Source of the DNA: Lentisphaeria bacterium | Lineage (GTDB): Bacteria > Verrucomicrobiota > Lentisphaeria > Victivallales > UBA1829 | Direction: 5' to 3' | DNA: 64,000 nucleotides | NCBI GenBank assembly: GCA_017456805.1 | Contig: JAFTIQ010000022.1 | Span: 1-64,000, forward strand | Part shown: piece by piece, positions 27,641 to 36,413 of the stretch | Numbering within the stretch: position 1 is the first letter of the stretch | Layout: the number at the start of each line of letters is the position of its first letter | Program-made: the position numbers and the translations under genes | Notes under the pieces: model-generated | Databases searched by the model: none | Seen by the model: only the letters and a program-made list of their open reading frames with translations | Told to the model about the DNA's origin: nothing

Positions 27641-28192
27641 ATGAAAAAAATCTCCTTACTTGCGGCAACTGCGATTTTATTCACGGCAGCGGCAGAAACA
27701 ATCCAACTCGAAATTCTGAATAATAACGGTTTTGAAAAGACAACTGCTAAAGGTGCTATCCGGGATTGGACTTATAATCCATACAGCAAACAATTCAACG
27801 GTGGGGGATCATTCACATCCGTTCCCAATGGCTATAAAGGAAAAGCAGCAAAACTAAAGTGTTCGGAAGGACAGAGAATTTATCTCTATAATTCAAAACC
27901 CATTCAAGTAAAAGAAGGGAAAGATACTCTTATTGTTTCTCTCTGGTGCAAGGGAAAAGGGAATCTGCAAATTCTGCTCTATGGATATAATGCCGCCAAT
28001 AAAAATGTCGGTGGATGGAACGGTGCAAAAATGATGATTGATGCAAAAGAATGGAAAAAATACACTTGGACAATTCCGCTGAAAGTAACCGGAAAAAATA
28101 TTACTCAGATCAGAATTGCACCCACAATTTTCGGTGAAACAGACCTGGAGATCGATGAAGCCGAATTTTCTATTGAACGGAAAATTGATTGA
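27641..28192 (+). CDS. Small secreted beta-sandwich (carbohydrate-binding-like) protein
   Basis: A 183-residue protein with a signal peptide (MKKISLLAATAILFTAAAE). The mature part reads like a CBM4/9-type jelly-roll: ILNNNGFEKTTAKGAIRDWTYNPYSKQF near the start and LEIDEAEFSIERK at the end, with alternating hydrophobic strands. No catalytic motif is seen. It starts 16 bp after the 1022-residue protein and is likely co-expressed, perhaps as a free-standing glycan-binding module. Confidence 0.6.
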   Translation: MKKISLLAATAILFTAAAETIQLEILNNNGFEKTTAKGAIRDWTYNPYSKQFNGGGSFTSVPNGYKGKAAKLKCSEGQRIYLYNSKPIQVKEGKDTLIVSLWCKGKGNLQILLYGYNAANKNVGGWNGAKMMIDAKEWKKYTWTIPLKVTGKNITQIRIAPTIFGETDLEIDEAEFSIERKID

Positions 28193-28223
28193 CTGAACCC
28201 GGAACTAAAACAAGTTGTGGTAA

Positions 28224-28770
28224 ATGATGAAACATTTCAAACAAAAAGATTTCACGCTGCGAACTGCTGGTTGTGATTGCCATCATTGCAATTCTTGCAG
28301 GAATGCTGCTCCCGGCTCCGCTGGACAAAGTCGATCCCTCAAAAATCAGACAAGTTTTTGCAAAACAGATCAATCGCTGCGGCTTCGTAAAAGCCCCGGA
28401 TGCAGCGTTCGGACAGGCAATTTATGACGATAAAAAGCCTTTTGAACTGCCCTTCACTTGCGGGTTCTATGATATGGTCGGAAAAAAATTCCTGCTGACA
28501 CGGAAAATTCAGAAACATGAAATCGTTCCGGACCGTTATGCACTGTACCGTGTCGGAGAAGCCCCCATCAGCTCCCAGAATTATCTCTGGACCATGAGCA
28601 GCTGGCGATCCGGAATCAATCTGGACTCTCTTTTCATCCCCGGAGAGGCTCCGGATAAGAAGTATGAGATCTGGATCTCACTGAAATTTGAGGGTCCGGG
28701 TTACAGTCCGGAAAGCAAAGCAAAAATCAACAGAGTCTGGATCGACAGAGCGATTGTTGTCGAAAAATAG
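28224..28770 (+). pseudogene. Decayed prepilin gene, frameshifted and joined to an unrelated C-terminal region
   Basis: The start MMKHFKQKDFTL is that of a prepilin, but at 28260 two bases of the next isoleucine codon are missing (TTCACGCTG-C-GAACTG), shifting the frame. The rest of the prepilin helix ([19 protein letters not shown]) is then in another frame from 28261. After about 28316 it is fused to a 150-residue region (DPSKIRQVFAKQINRCGF ... RVWIDRAIVVEK) unlike a prepilin and resembling the C-terminal part of a secreted glycan-active protein. The downstream frame stays open from GTG 28273 to 28770, so a truncated product may be made. The 56 bp at 28261-28316 equal 23839-23894 exactly, indicating recent recombination with the prepilin gene 4.4 kb upstream. 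Confidence 0.75.
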
Positions 28771-28780
28771 TTTAAAAGAC

Positions 28781-28822
28781 TTGACAAACATGAAAAACGG
28801 TTGTAAAGTTTACCGTTTTTCA
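28781..28822 (+). promoter_or_regulatory. Candidate promoter with overlapping inverted repeats before the CE7 esterase pair
   Basis: TTGACA (28781-28786), 17 bp, TAAAGT (28804-28809). A 10-bp perfect inverted repeat, TGAAAAACGG (28791-28800) with CCGTTTTTCA (28813-28822), encloses a second palindrome GTAAA-G-TTTAC (28803-28813) across the -10. This fits a repressor site; half-sites resemble that at the LacI-family promoter (TGAAAAAACGTTTTCA, 36374-36389). Confidence 0.6.
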
Positions 28823-28846
28823 TATTTAACTGAGGAGAAAATAATC

Positions 28847-29305
28847 ATGAAAAAAAAATTAACGCTTATCATTGCCGGTCTTGTTGCCGGAACCGCGCTT
28901 TTTGCCGGAACAATCAACGGAAGTTTCACTCCTGCAAACAGTGAAGTGAAGAAAAAACATCCGGACAGCTTTGTCAGTACAAAGGATCAGCTGGTCCTGA
29001 AAGGGATCCCGGGCATGACCTGGATGGCGTTCGATACCACCGGCATCAAGTCTGAACAGGGGAAAACGATTTGTATCACTTTGACGGCAAAAGGAAAAGG
29101 CAAAGTTTATGCCGGATATTACGGCTACCGCAGCGGTTTCAGTCTGGAAAAACAGGAAGATAAACTGTTGACTCTCACCGATAAGCCGACTGAATTCAAG
29201 CTTGAATTCCCCCTCGCACAAACCGTCAAGATCGTCCGCCCCAGATTCCGGGTCACTCCTGACTCTGAAATCACTGTCACCGATATCAAAGCAGAAATCA
29301 AATAA
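28847..29305 (+). CDS. Secreted protein equal to a free-standing N-terminal domain of the adjacent CE7 esterase
   Basis: A 152-residue protein with a signal peptide (MKKKLTLIIAGLVAGTALFAG). Its mature part matches the N-terminal 150 residues of the next gene in order: LVLKGIPGMTWMAFDT versus VTLKGIPRGKWMIFRT, GKTICITLTAKGKGKVYAGYYGY versus GQTLQITLKNVKLKGEVKLGYYAY, and IVRPRFRVTPDSEITVTDI versus IVRPRITIMPGAEISFTGI. Probably a beta-sandwich, carbohydrate-binding-like module. It has a GAGGAG Shine-Dalgarno and starts 11 bp before the esterase gene. Confidence 0.75.
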   Translation: MKKKLTLIIAGLVAGTALFAGTINGSFTPANSEVKKKHPDSFVSTKDQLVLKGIPGMTWMAFDTTGIKSEQGKTICITLTAKGKGKVYAGYYGYRSGFSLEKQEDKLLTLTDKPTEFKLEFPLAQTVKIVRPRFRVTPDSEITVTDIKAEIK

Positions 29306-29316
29306 AGGTAACAAAA

Positions 29317-31002
29317 ATGAAACTTTTCACAAAATTGTTCGCCGCTGCATTGCTGCTGTGCGCTGTCACTGTTCACGCAGCAAAAGTTCTGACAAGCTGG
29401 TCCCCGACTATGGGGTACAACAAATCCGATGCCGCAGCCTGGCAGGATGACGGAAAAACCGTTACGCTGAAGGGGATTCCCAGAGGAAAATGGATGATCT
29501 TCCGGACCTCCCCGGCAATCCCTGCAAAGGCTGGACAAACCCTTCAGATCACATTGAAAAATGTGAAACTCAAAGGGGAAGTGAAACTCGGATATTATGC
29601 TTATGTCAAAGCCTTCGGCTACTGCGGTCAGCTGGATGCTGATCTGAAAAACGGCGGGGAAAGCGTCACCGTTGAAGTACCGATCAAGCCAAAATCTACC
29701 GGAATCGTCCGTCCCCGGATCACCATCATGCCCGGTGCAGAAATTTCTTTCACCGGAATCGAATTCAAAGTTGTCGGGCAGCCGGATCCTGTTTATGCCG
29801 CAACAGCAGCACCGGATAAGGCTGATTGTCTTTACAAAATCGGTGAAACTGCAAGATTTACTGTGAAAGTCACGAAAGACGGTGTTGAACTCAAAGAAGG
29901 GATCGTTGACATCAACCTTCATAAGAACGGAATTTTTGTCAGGAAATTCCAGTTTGATCTGAGCAAAGGACCTGCTGTTTTTGAATACAAGATGGACGAA
30001 CCCGGTTTTGCGGTTGCGAGTTTGCAGTATACGCTCAACGGCAAAGTTCTGATCCGGAATGCTTACGGTCAGGCTCAGGTTGGAGCTGCCGGTTTTGAAC
30101 CGGAAAAGATCCGGACAGGCAAACCCGCTCCCGATGACTTGCTGGATTACTGGAAAGGCGAATATGCAAAACTCTGTCAGGAAGTCCCTGCTAATTTCCA
30201 GAAAAAACTCGTGAATTCCATTGGAAACCACAATCGCTACCAGCTGATTTGCGATAACTTCGGCGGAACCAAGACCTATGCAACGATCGTCGTTCCCAAA
30301 AAGCCCGGCAAATATCCGATCATCTTCATGGTTCCTCCTGCAGGAAATTCCGTTTTCTCCTATCCGACTGATTACAGCAATACGATCCGTGTGACCATTG
30401 CCGTGTTTGACCGGACCTTTGCTTCCCAGACAGATTACAATAAATTCAACAACCCCCTCTGGTATTTCTACATGGGTGCACAGCAGCGCAATACCTATTA
30501 CTATTACAAATCCATCCTCGGTATGATGCGTGTAATGGATTATGCGATGAAAGAGATTCCCGAATGGGATGGCAAACGCCTTGCTGCGATCGGCAGAAGC
30601 CAGGGCGGCGGTTCCGCATTCATCATGGCTGCATTGAATCCCAAAATCCAGTGTCTTTCTGCTGATATTCCTGCGCTGTGTGACCATAACGCCCGTGCAG
30701 CAGGACGGCGTCCCGGCTGGCCTCAGGTTCTGGATCATCCCAAAACTGCAAAATCTTTCGCAGTCGATGCCCAGTATTTTGATGCTGCAAACTTCGCTGC
30801 TTTCGTGAAATGCCCCGCAGTTGTCTCTGTCGGTTTTTATGACACCATGTGTGAACCCACATCTGTCTATGCCGCGTTCAACAATCTGAAAGGGGAAAAG
30901 AAGATCATCAACTGCACCACCTTCGGTCATGGATGGGGCAGCCGCGACAACACCTACGACAAAGAAACACAGCTGCTTATCAAAAAGATATTTGCAGAGT
31001 AA
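29317..31002 (+). CDS. Secreted acetyl esterase (CE7, acetylxylan esterase/cephalosporin-C deacetylase family)
   Basis: A 561-residue protein: signal peptide (1-21), an N-terminal beta module (about 25-165) related to the preceding gene, a second beta module (about 170-260), and a CE7 alpha/beta hydrolase (about 265-561). The nucleophile is in GRSQGGG (Ser428), with Asp509 (GFYDTMCEP) and His538 (FGHGWG) completing the triad; Arg/Gln in GRSQGG and CEPTS are CE7 hallmarks. It would deacetylate xylo-oligosaccharides or other acetylated sugars outside the cytoplasm. Typical CE7 enzymes are about 320 residues, so the two N-terminal modules are additions. Confidence 0.9.
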   Translation: MKLFTKLFAAALLLCAVTVHAAKVLTSWSPTMGYNKSDAAAWQDDGKTVTLKGIPRGKWMIFRTSPAIPAKAGQTLQITLKNVKLKGEVKLGYYAYVKAFGYCGQLDADLKNGGESVTVEVPIKPKSTGIVRPRITIMPGAEISFTGIEFKVVGQPDPVYAATAAPDKADCLYKIGETARFTVKVTKDGVELKEGIVDINLHKNGIFVRKFQFDLSKGPAVFEYKMDEPGFAVASLQYTLNGKVLIRNAYGQAQVGAAGFEPEKIRTGKPAPDDLLDYWKGEYAKLCQEVPANFQKKLVNSIGNHNRYQLICDNFGGTKTYATIVVPKKPGKYPIIFMVPPAGNSVFSYPTDYSNTIRVTIAVFDRTFASQTDYNKFNNPLWYFYMGAQQRNTYYYYKSILGMMRVMDYAMKEIPEWDGKRLAAIGRSQGGGSAFIMAALNPKIQCLSADIPALCDHNARAAGRRPGWPQVLDHPKTAKSFAVDAQYFDAANFAAFVKCPAVVSVGFYDTMCEPTSVYAAFNNLKGEKKIINCTTFGHGWGSRDNTYDKETQLLIKKIFAE

Positions 31003-31015
31003 GATCTGAAAAATA

Positions 31016-33568
31016 ATGAACGGCTTTACTGAAGAACTTCATACCTGGCAGGAAATTCCTCTTGCCGGGTATGGATCGACAGCGGGAAATATTGAGATTT
31101 CGGCTCAATTTCCGGATCCGGAAGGCTTGCTGGATACAGCTTATGCTTTTCTGAAACGCTTGAAATCTCCTGCATTTTCTGTTTTGACAAACAAGAGAAA
31201 GACCTCTGTTTTTGAGGAGTATGAGATTTCCCTTTCGCCCGGAAAATGTGAGATTTCCGCGAATGACACGGAAGGGATCCGGCGCGGAATTTACAAACTT
31301 TCCGAGTATCTCCGGGAGTTTTCCCCCGATCAATTTCCTGTTCTGAAAAAGCTGTTCACTCCTAAATTCAAAACAAGGATCAGCCGGTACCGGTTCATGC
31401 CCCTTAATCAAACAAGGATGAAGCATGAACTGGATCCGGATACGGATTTTTATCCGGAACCGTTTCTGGACCGTTTTGCTTCGGAAGGGATCAACGCAGT
31501 CTGGTTCAATGCACCGGGACTGAAAGATTTTACTCTGACAAAATGGCATCCGGAAAATGAGTCGGAAAAATTGCGGAAATATGCAAAGCTTCAACAGATC
31601 GTCGACCGCTGCAAACGTTACGGGATCAAGGTTTTTCCATACCATGTGATTCCGGAATCCGTGGCACACGATGCCGAGCCGTTGAAAAGCAATCCGGATA
31701 TGAAAGGTCCGCTTCTCTATGGTCACCCTATGCTCTGTCCGGTCTATTCCGGATATCAATATCTCTATGACTCGTTCCACCAGCTGTTCAGTAAAGTAAA
31801 TGGTCTCGGCGGTTTTCTCATGATTGTGGAAGGCGAAGGCGCAGCGATCTGCCCATCGATCCTGAAACTGGGAGAAATCCCATGCAAAGACAAGTGCGGT
31901 CTGACACCCGGCGAGGTCTTTGCAAAACTCTTTGAAGCAGTCAGCAGGGGGATAAAATCTGCGGCACCGGAAGCAGAGCTGATCGCATGGTTCTACCTGC
32001 CTTTTCACAAAGAACTTTCTGCTTACCACGAAGAAGCGGTCAGAAAATCTCCGGAAGATATCATTTTTCAGTATAACGCCGAATCCGGCAGTTCCCCTGT
32101 TCAGCTGGGCAAACCGCGGGAGATCGGGGATTACTGGCAGTGTATTACGGAACCTTCGCCGGCATATAAAGAATTTTCCGGGCACACCAGAAAAAACAAA
32201 CGCAGACTCAGTGCAAAGATCCAGGTCGGGACCTCTCATGAAGTCGGCTCGATTCCTTATGTTCCGGTTCCCGCATTGACCTACCGGAAGTTCAAGAATC
32301 TTCAATCTCTCGGTACGACAGATGTGATGCAAGTCTGGGGAACCGGCGGAACGCCGGGCATGATGAACTTTACAGCCGGACGGCTGGCGTTCACAGATTG
32401 CAGTCAGGTTTCAGAAGAAGAATTTCTTTATGATCTTGCAGTCACCTTATGGAACAGGAAAGCTGCACCCGATGTTATAAAAGCATGGAAAATCTTTTCC
32501 GATGCTTACAGTTTGAACTATCCTTATGCCAATATGATCCAGTATTTCGGCCCCATCGCCGATGGCGTCAACTGGCCCCTTTATGCGTACCCATCCTATA
32601 CAACATTAAGAAGCACCTGGGGAATGAACGACGGGATCATCAGCGGAGATAATATCTGTGAGTGTCTGAACAATCACACGCTCGACGAAGTTGTTTTTCT
32701 GTTGAAAAAGCTCTCCGGCGAATGGCAGCAAGGTATGGATCTGCTGAATGGGATCAATACCGATGGAAGAGATGATCTTAAACGGGAAATCATCCGGGCA
32801 GAAGCTCTTGGAATACAATTTTCCACCGCTGCGCGGATCATGGAATTTTACCAGGCCCGCAGAAATATTTTCAGAAGAAGTGAAAACATCGCTGAGAATG
32901 TTGATCGGATGCAAGCTATCGTGGAAGAAGAAATCAAAGCCCGGAAACGGATGATTGAACTCATCAGACTGGATCCCGTTCTGGGATATAATCCGGAGGC
33001 GGGAGATTATAAGTACAACGAAAAAACGATCCGTGCCGGACTTGATACCATGCCTGGAGTCAAGGACGATTTGAAACGGATCGCTGCCGGAGATTTGAAC
33101 TATCCGAAAATTCAGGTTTCTTATCTGGCAGATGGATCACCGGTCAAAATGGAAAATATGACCTGGTCTGCCATCGTCAAAGAGGATCAGGTCAGAATCC
33201 ATGTTGAGTGTTCCGGTATCGCAAAGGTGCTGGATGAGCTGTTTTTTGCCTTTGATGACGATGGAGAAACCTTTCCTGTCCACGGTCATCTGGATCATTC
33301 CGGAAGAGTTTTCATCGCTCCAAAAGGCTCCAAAATTGAAATCGCTCATACAGAGTATGGCTGGAAAGCAGATCTGAAAATTCCGGCGGAAACAGTTCCC
33401 GGATTCGGGACAGAAAATTGCCGGTTCAACATCATCCGCTTGAAAGATAATTATCAAAAGCTCTATTCCTGGCCGGGAGTTTATAATGGGCCGGTGATTA
33501 CACACCTCGGTCTGGCATTCTACAATCCGGCAGAAATGGGGTATTTCAACCTTCCGGAGCGGAACTGA
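31016..33568 (+). CDS. Cytoplasmic glycosidase-like protein with GH20-type N-terminal domain and C-terminal CBM9-like domain
   Basis: An 850-residue protein with no signal peptide. Residues about 20-115 resemble the GH20b/alpha-glucuronidase N-terminal domain (EEYEISLSPGKCEISANDTEGIRRGIYKLSEYLRE). Residues about 120-560 look like a TIM barrel (RFASEGINAVWFNAPGLKDF, GIKVFPYHVIPES, GGFLMIVEGEGAAICPS). A helical part follows, and the last 150 residues look CBM9-like (VRIHVECSG ... WKADLKIPAETVPG). The glutamates in VEGEG are candidate catalytic residues but this is a guess. Being cytoplasmic, it may act on imported oligosaccharides deacetylated by the neighbouring CE7 enzyme. Confidence 0.6.
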   Translation: MNGFTEELHTWQEIPLAGYGSTAGNIEISAQFPDPEGLLDTAYAFLKRLKSPAFSVLTNKRKTSVFEEYEISLSPGKCEISANDTEGIRRGIYKLSEYLREFSPDQFPVLKKLFTPKFKTRISRYRFMPLNQTRMKHELDPDTDFYPEPFLDRFASEGINAVWFNAPGLKDFTLTKWHPENESEKLRKYAKLQQIVDRCKRYGIKVFPYHVIPESVAHDAEPLKSNPDMKGPLLYGHPMLCPVYSGYQYLYDSFHQLFSKVNGLGGFLMIVEGEGAAICPSILKLGEIPCKDKCGLTPGEVFAKLFEAVSRGIKSAAPEAELIAWFYLPFHKELSAYHEEAVRKSPEDIIFQYNAESGSSPVQLGKPREIGDYWQCITEPSPAYKEFSGHTRKNKRRLSAKIQVGTSHEVGSIPYVPVPALTYRKFKNLQSLGTTDVMQVWGTGGTPGMMNFTAGRLAFTDCSQVSEEEFLYDLAVTLWNRKAAPDVIKAWKIFSDAYSLNYPYANMIQYFGPIADGVNWPLYAYPSYTTLRSTWGMNDGIISGDNICECLNNHTLDEVVFLLKKLSGEWQQGMDLLNGINTDGRDDLKREIIRAEALGIQFSTAARIMEFYQARRNIFRRSENIAENVDRMQAIVEEEIKARKRMIELIRLDPVLGYNPEAGDYKYNEKTIRAGLDTMPGVKDDLKRIAAGDLNYPKIQVSYLADGSPVKMENMTWSAIVKEDQVRIHVECSGIAKVLDELFFAFDDDGETFPVHGHLDHSGRVFIAPKGSKIEIAHTEYGWKADLKIPAETVPGFGTENCRFNIIRLKDNYQKLYSWPGVYNGPVITHLGLAFYNPAEMGYFNLPERN

Positions 33569-33611
33569 AACAAACGCAAATCGGAATAATACAAATAACA
33601 TGAAGGTTACA

Positions 33612-34811
33612 ATGAAATATAAAAAACTGCTGCTCCTTATTCTTGCAGGCACCGTCCTCAGTTTCTGCTCCTGCACTCCGATTCCCCGGATACAATGTTC
33701 CCTTCCGGCATACGGATTTATGGAAAAACAGCCTGCCGAACTGGCGGTTGTCGTATTTTCAGCCGCCCCCTATCCCGGGACATTGCCGATTCCGGCTGAC
33801 CGTCTGATGCTTTTCATGCAAAAGACTCAAGTTGGAATCATTCCGGAATTTTATTTTCCGGAGGATGGCTGCTCTCTGATAACAGAATACAACCGGTATG
33901 CAGCAAAAAAGATTTTTTCCGGAGCGTCATTTGACCCCATCCGGGAACGGCAGCAGTTTCTCAATCAGAAAGCAGGAAACGCGGCAAAAATCCTTCTGGA
34001 ATATTTCCGGGTGATCGAACGGAGAACCTTATTTGCATATTCCTCTGCAAAAATGGAAAACAGATTGCCGGGGATCCATGATCTTTATCATACAGACACG
34101 CTGGTACTGCCGGAACAGATCCTGAAAAAAGGAATGAACCGGAAAGTTTATTCTGCCAAAGAAGTTGCCGTGATCCGGAAAGAACTGGAATTTTTTCAGA
34201 ATTGCCGGAGAACGATCCAGCAGCTTCTCCTGAAGGAAGTTCCAACCGTCTTTGCCGGTGATGGAACATGGCACGAGCTGAACCTCCGTGCCGGGAAAAA
34301 AGCCCCTCTGAAAGCCGGGTTCCGGGTTGATATCTCACCGGATAAAAAAGCCGGTATCATCCGGATCACAGCGGAAGAACCGGAGATGGCTGCCCGGAAA
34401 ATCACCGGAACGGAACGGGATTACAAATCAGCCTGGGGCGATGATTGTTTTGAGATATTTCTTGCTCCCGATGCCGCAACCCCCGGGAAGTGCATCCAGT
34501 TTATCATCACTTCCGGCGGAGTCCTCTGGGATACAAAATTTGAAAAGGTTTCTCCGGTCCATGATCTCTCCTGGAACACTACGGGGACCTGTCAAGTTGA
34601 ACGGAAAGCCGCTTCCTGGGAAATCACACTGACGATTCCGTGGAAAGATTTCGGTTATGATCAGATCCCCCGGAAACCGTTTCTGTTCAACGTTTACAGA
34701 TACAGGGTGATCAAAGGGAAAAAGCCTGTATCTTATGCATGGAGCCCCATCAAAATGGGCGGAAATTTTCAACCGGAGAAATTCGGTTATCTTGTGTGGA
34801 GGACTAAGTAA
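33612..34811 (+). CDS. Putative lipoprotein with C-terminal CBM9-like domain
   Basis: A 399-residue protein with a signal sequence (MKYKKLLLLILAGTVLSFCSC). Either Cys of FCSC could be the lipidated residue, though the lipobox is not canonical. The first half is helical and unrecognised. Residues about 225-399 form a CBM9-like domain (AWGDDCFEIFLAPDAATPGKC, WEITLTIPWKDFGYD, FNVYRYR). ATG 33612 is chosen over 33600 because GAAGG sits 6 bp upstream. It may hold glycan at the outer membrane. Its stop overlaps the next gene by 1 bp (TAATG). Confidence 0.6.
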   Translation: MKYKKLLLLILAGTVLSFCSCTPIPRIQCSLPAYGFMEKQPAELAVVVFSAAPYPGTLPIPADRLMLFMQKTQVGIIPEFYFPEDGCSLITEYNRYAAKKIFSGASFDPIRERQQFLNQKAGNAAKILLEYFRVIERRTLFAYSSAKMENRLPGIHDLYHTDTLVLPEQILKKGMNRKVYSAKEVAVIRKELEFFQNCRRTIQQLLLKEVPTVFAGDGTWHELNLRAGKKAPLKAGFRVDISPDKKAGIIRITAEEPEMAARKITGTERDYKSAWGDDCFEIFLAPDAATPGKCIQFIITSGGVLWDTKFEKVSPVHDLSWNTTGTCQVERKAASWEITLTIPWKDFGYDQIPRKPFLFNVYRYRVIKGKKPVSYAWSPIKMGGNFQPEKFGYLVWRTK

Positions 34812-35710
34812 TGCGAATTTTTTCTGTTATTTTCACTCTTGCATTGTTTCTGACTCTTTCCGCCGCAGAGTTTACGGGCAGCCATACATCTGTACCGGCA
34901 GGAACATTGCAGATCATCCAGATCGATAATCCCAACCAGATCGGAGATATTTATCTGTTCAAAACGCCGGAGGGGAAATTCATTCTCACCGACACCGGGC
35001 TTACCGGGACAGCGGAAAATGTGCTGATCCCCGCATTGGAAAAATATGGGGTTCGGGAAATCGACTGCTTGATCCTGACCCATTTTCATTCCGATCATGT
35101 GGGGGGCGCCCTGACCCTTTTGAATGATCCGAATTTCAAGATCAGAAAAATCATCTGCTCTCCTCTGCCGGCAAAAGATTGTCCGGAAAGAACTGCCGTC
35201 CGGTATCAGGAAACGATCGCTCAGCTTGCAAAACTGCATCAGATCCCGGTGCACCATACAAAAATCGGGGAGGTAATCGAATTCGGGAAAGGACTGAAAG
35301 CAAAAATTGTCGGAACAGCCAATCCCGGAAAAAAATATATTCTGAACAGTCATTCCATTGTTTTTCACTTGACTTACGGAGAGTTTTCCGCGCTGTTTAC
35401 CGGAGATTGCGGTTTCCAGCAGGAAGCATTGATCCTCGCAGGAAAACATCAGATCAAAAGCGATGTCCTGAAAGTCGGTCATCATGCCGGTGCAGGAAGT
35501 ACTTCAGAACGTTTTCTGAAAACAGTCGCGCCGAAGCTTGCTATTGTCACCATGCCGAAATGGCTTTCTGAAGATCCCCGGGGGATCCGGGTGGAAAAGC
35601 TGATCCGGAAACATAAAATCCCCTTTTACCGCAGCTGGGAATATCCGAAACTAATCGTTTTTTCTGATGGAAAAACATTTGGCATTGCAGGTGCAGTTCC
35701 GGAAAAATAA
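34811..35710 (+). CDS. Secreted metallo-beta-lactamase fold hydrolase (ComEC C-domain-like)
   Basis: A 299-residue protein with a signal peptide (MRIFSVIFTLALFLTLSAA) and the metal motif HFHSDH (91-96). TGDCGFQQE and KVGHHAG are further metal-site segments. This arrangement, with SDVLKVGHHAGAGSTSERFL, is that of ComEC/Rec2-type MBL domains, but without the membrane competence domain. Substrate unknown. It overlaps the lipoprotein stop by one base and is followed by an SGNH esterase, so it is probably co-expressed with the glycan genes. Confidence 0.82.
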   Translation: MRIFSVIFTLALFLTLSAAEFTGSHTSVPAGTLQIIQIDNPNQIGDIYLFKTPEGKFILTDTGLTGTAENVLIPALEKYGVREIDCLILTHFHSDHVGGALTLLNDPNFKIRKIICSPLPAKDCPERTAVRYQETIAQLAKLHQIPVHHTKIGEVIEFGKGLKAKIVGTANPGKKYILNSHSIVFHLTYGEFSALFTGDCGFQQEALILAGKHQIKSDVLKVGHHAGAGSTSERFLKTVAPKLAIVTMPKWLSEDPRGIRVEKLIRKHKIPFYRSWEYPKLIVFSDGKTFGIAGAVPEK

Positions 35711-35728
35711 AAAGACAGGAGAAATTTC

Positions 35729-36337
35729 ATGAGGATTCTTTTTCAGGGTGATTCGATTACAGACGGAAACAGAGGCAGAACCGAAGATCCGAACCATATT
35801 CTCGGTCACGGTTATGTCTTTAACATTGCCAGTTATCTTGGAGCGGAATATCCGCAGAAATTTGAATTTTTCAATCGCGGGATCGGCGGTGACACCTCCA
35901 CCAGACTTCTGGCAAGATGGCATACTGATGCTGTCGCGCTCAAACCTGATCTGACAACAATTCTCATTGGCACCAATGATACACATCACGGAATCGCGCC
36001 GAAACGTTATGAAAGCGTTCTTCACATGCTGATTGATGATCTCCCGGATTCCAAAATCATTCTCATGGAACCGTTCCGCTACCGGAATCAGCAAACGGAT
36101 GAAGCATGGGCAGCTCAGAGTGTCCTGCTCGCGGAATACCGGAAGATTGTCCGGAAAATCGCAGCAGAACGGAATGCTGTTTTTATTCCATTGGCTGAAG
36201 TTTGGGAAGAAGCTTTTCAAAAAGCTCCGCAAAATTATTGGATCTGGGATGGAATTCATCCGACCTATTCCGGACATCAGATTCTTTCCCGGGCATGGCT
36301 GAAAGGGGCTCACCCGCTTCTTTTTCCGGAAAAATAA
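35729..36337 (+). CDS. SGNH/GDSL hydrolase (probable carbohydrate esterase)
   Basis: A 202-residue SGNH hydrolase with all four blocks: FQGDSITDG (Ser9), GGDTS, IGTNDT, and DGIHPTYSGH (Asp174, His177). No signal peptide is visible, so it is cytoplasmic. Family members deacetylate xylans, rhamnogalacturonan or oligosaccharides; context next to CE7 and glycosidase genes suggests sugar ester removal. AGGAG lies upstream of the ATG. Confidence 0.88.
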   Translation: MRILFQGDSITDGNRGRTEDPNHILGHGYVFNIASYLGAEYPQKFEFFNRGIGGDTSTRLLARWHTDAVALKPDLTTILIGTNDTHHGIAPKRYESVLHMLIDDLPDSKIILMEPFRYRNQQTDEAWAAQSVLLAEYRKIVRKIAAERNAVFIPLAEVWEEAFQKAPQNYWIWDGIHPTYSGHQILSRAWLKGAHPLLFPEK

Positions 36338-36339
36338 AC

Positions 36340-36368
36340 TTGACAAACCTGAAACGGCAGATTACATT
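36340..36368 (+). promoter_or_regulatory. Promoter of the LacI-family regulator
   Basis: TTGACA (36340-36345), 17 bp, TACATT (36363-36368, followed by AC), 45 bp before the regulator start. Confidence 0.72.
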
Positions 36369-36373
36369 ACCTT

Positions 36374-36389
36374 TGAAAAAACGTTTTCA
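36374..36389. promoter_or_regulatory. LacI-family operator at the regulator promoter
   Basis: TGAAAAAACGTTTTCA has a central CG pair and matching arms (TGAAAA/TTTTCA), the usual form of LacI-family sites. It covers the expected transcription start, so autorepression is likely. Confidence 0.65.
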
Positions 36390-36413
36390 GCAATCTGATC
36401 CGGAGCACCTGTC

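Noticed and set aside
29125..30930. 601-codon minus-strand frame opposite the CE7 esterase
   Set aside because: Antisense shadow; the esterase triad and signal peptide are on the plus strand.
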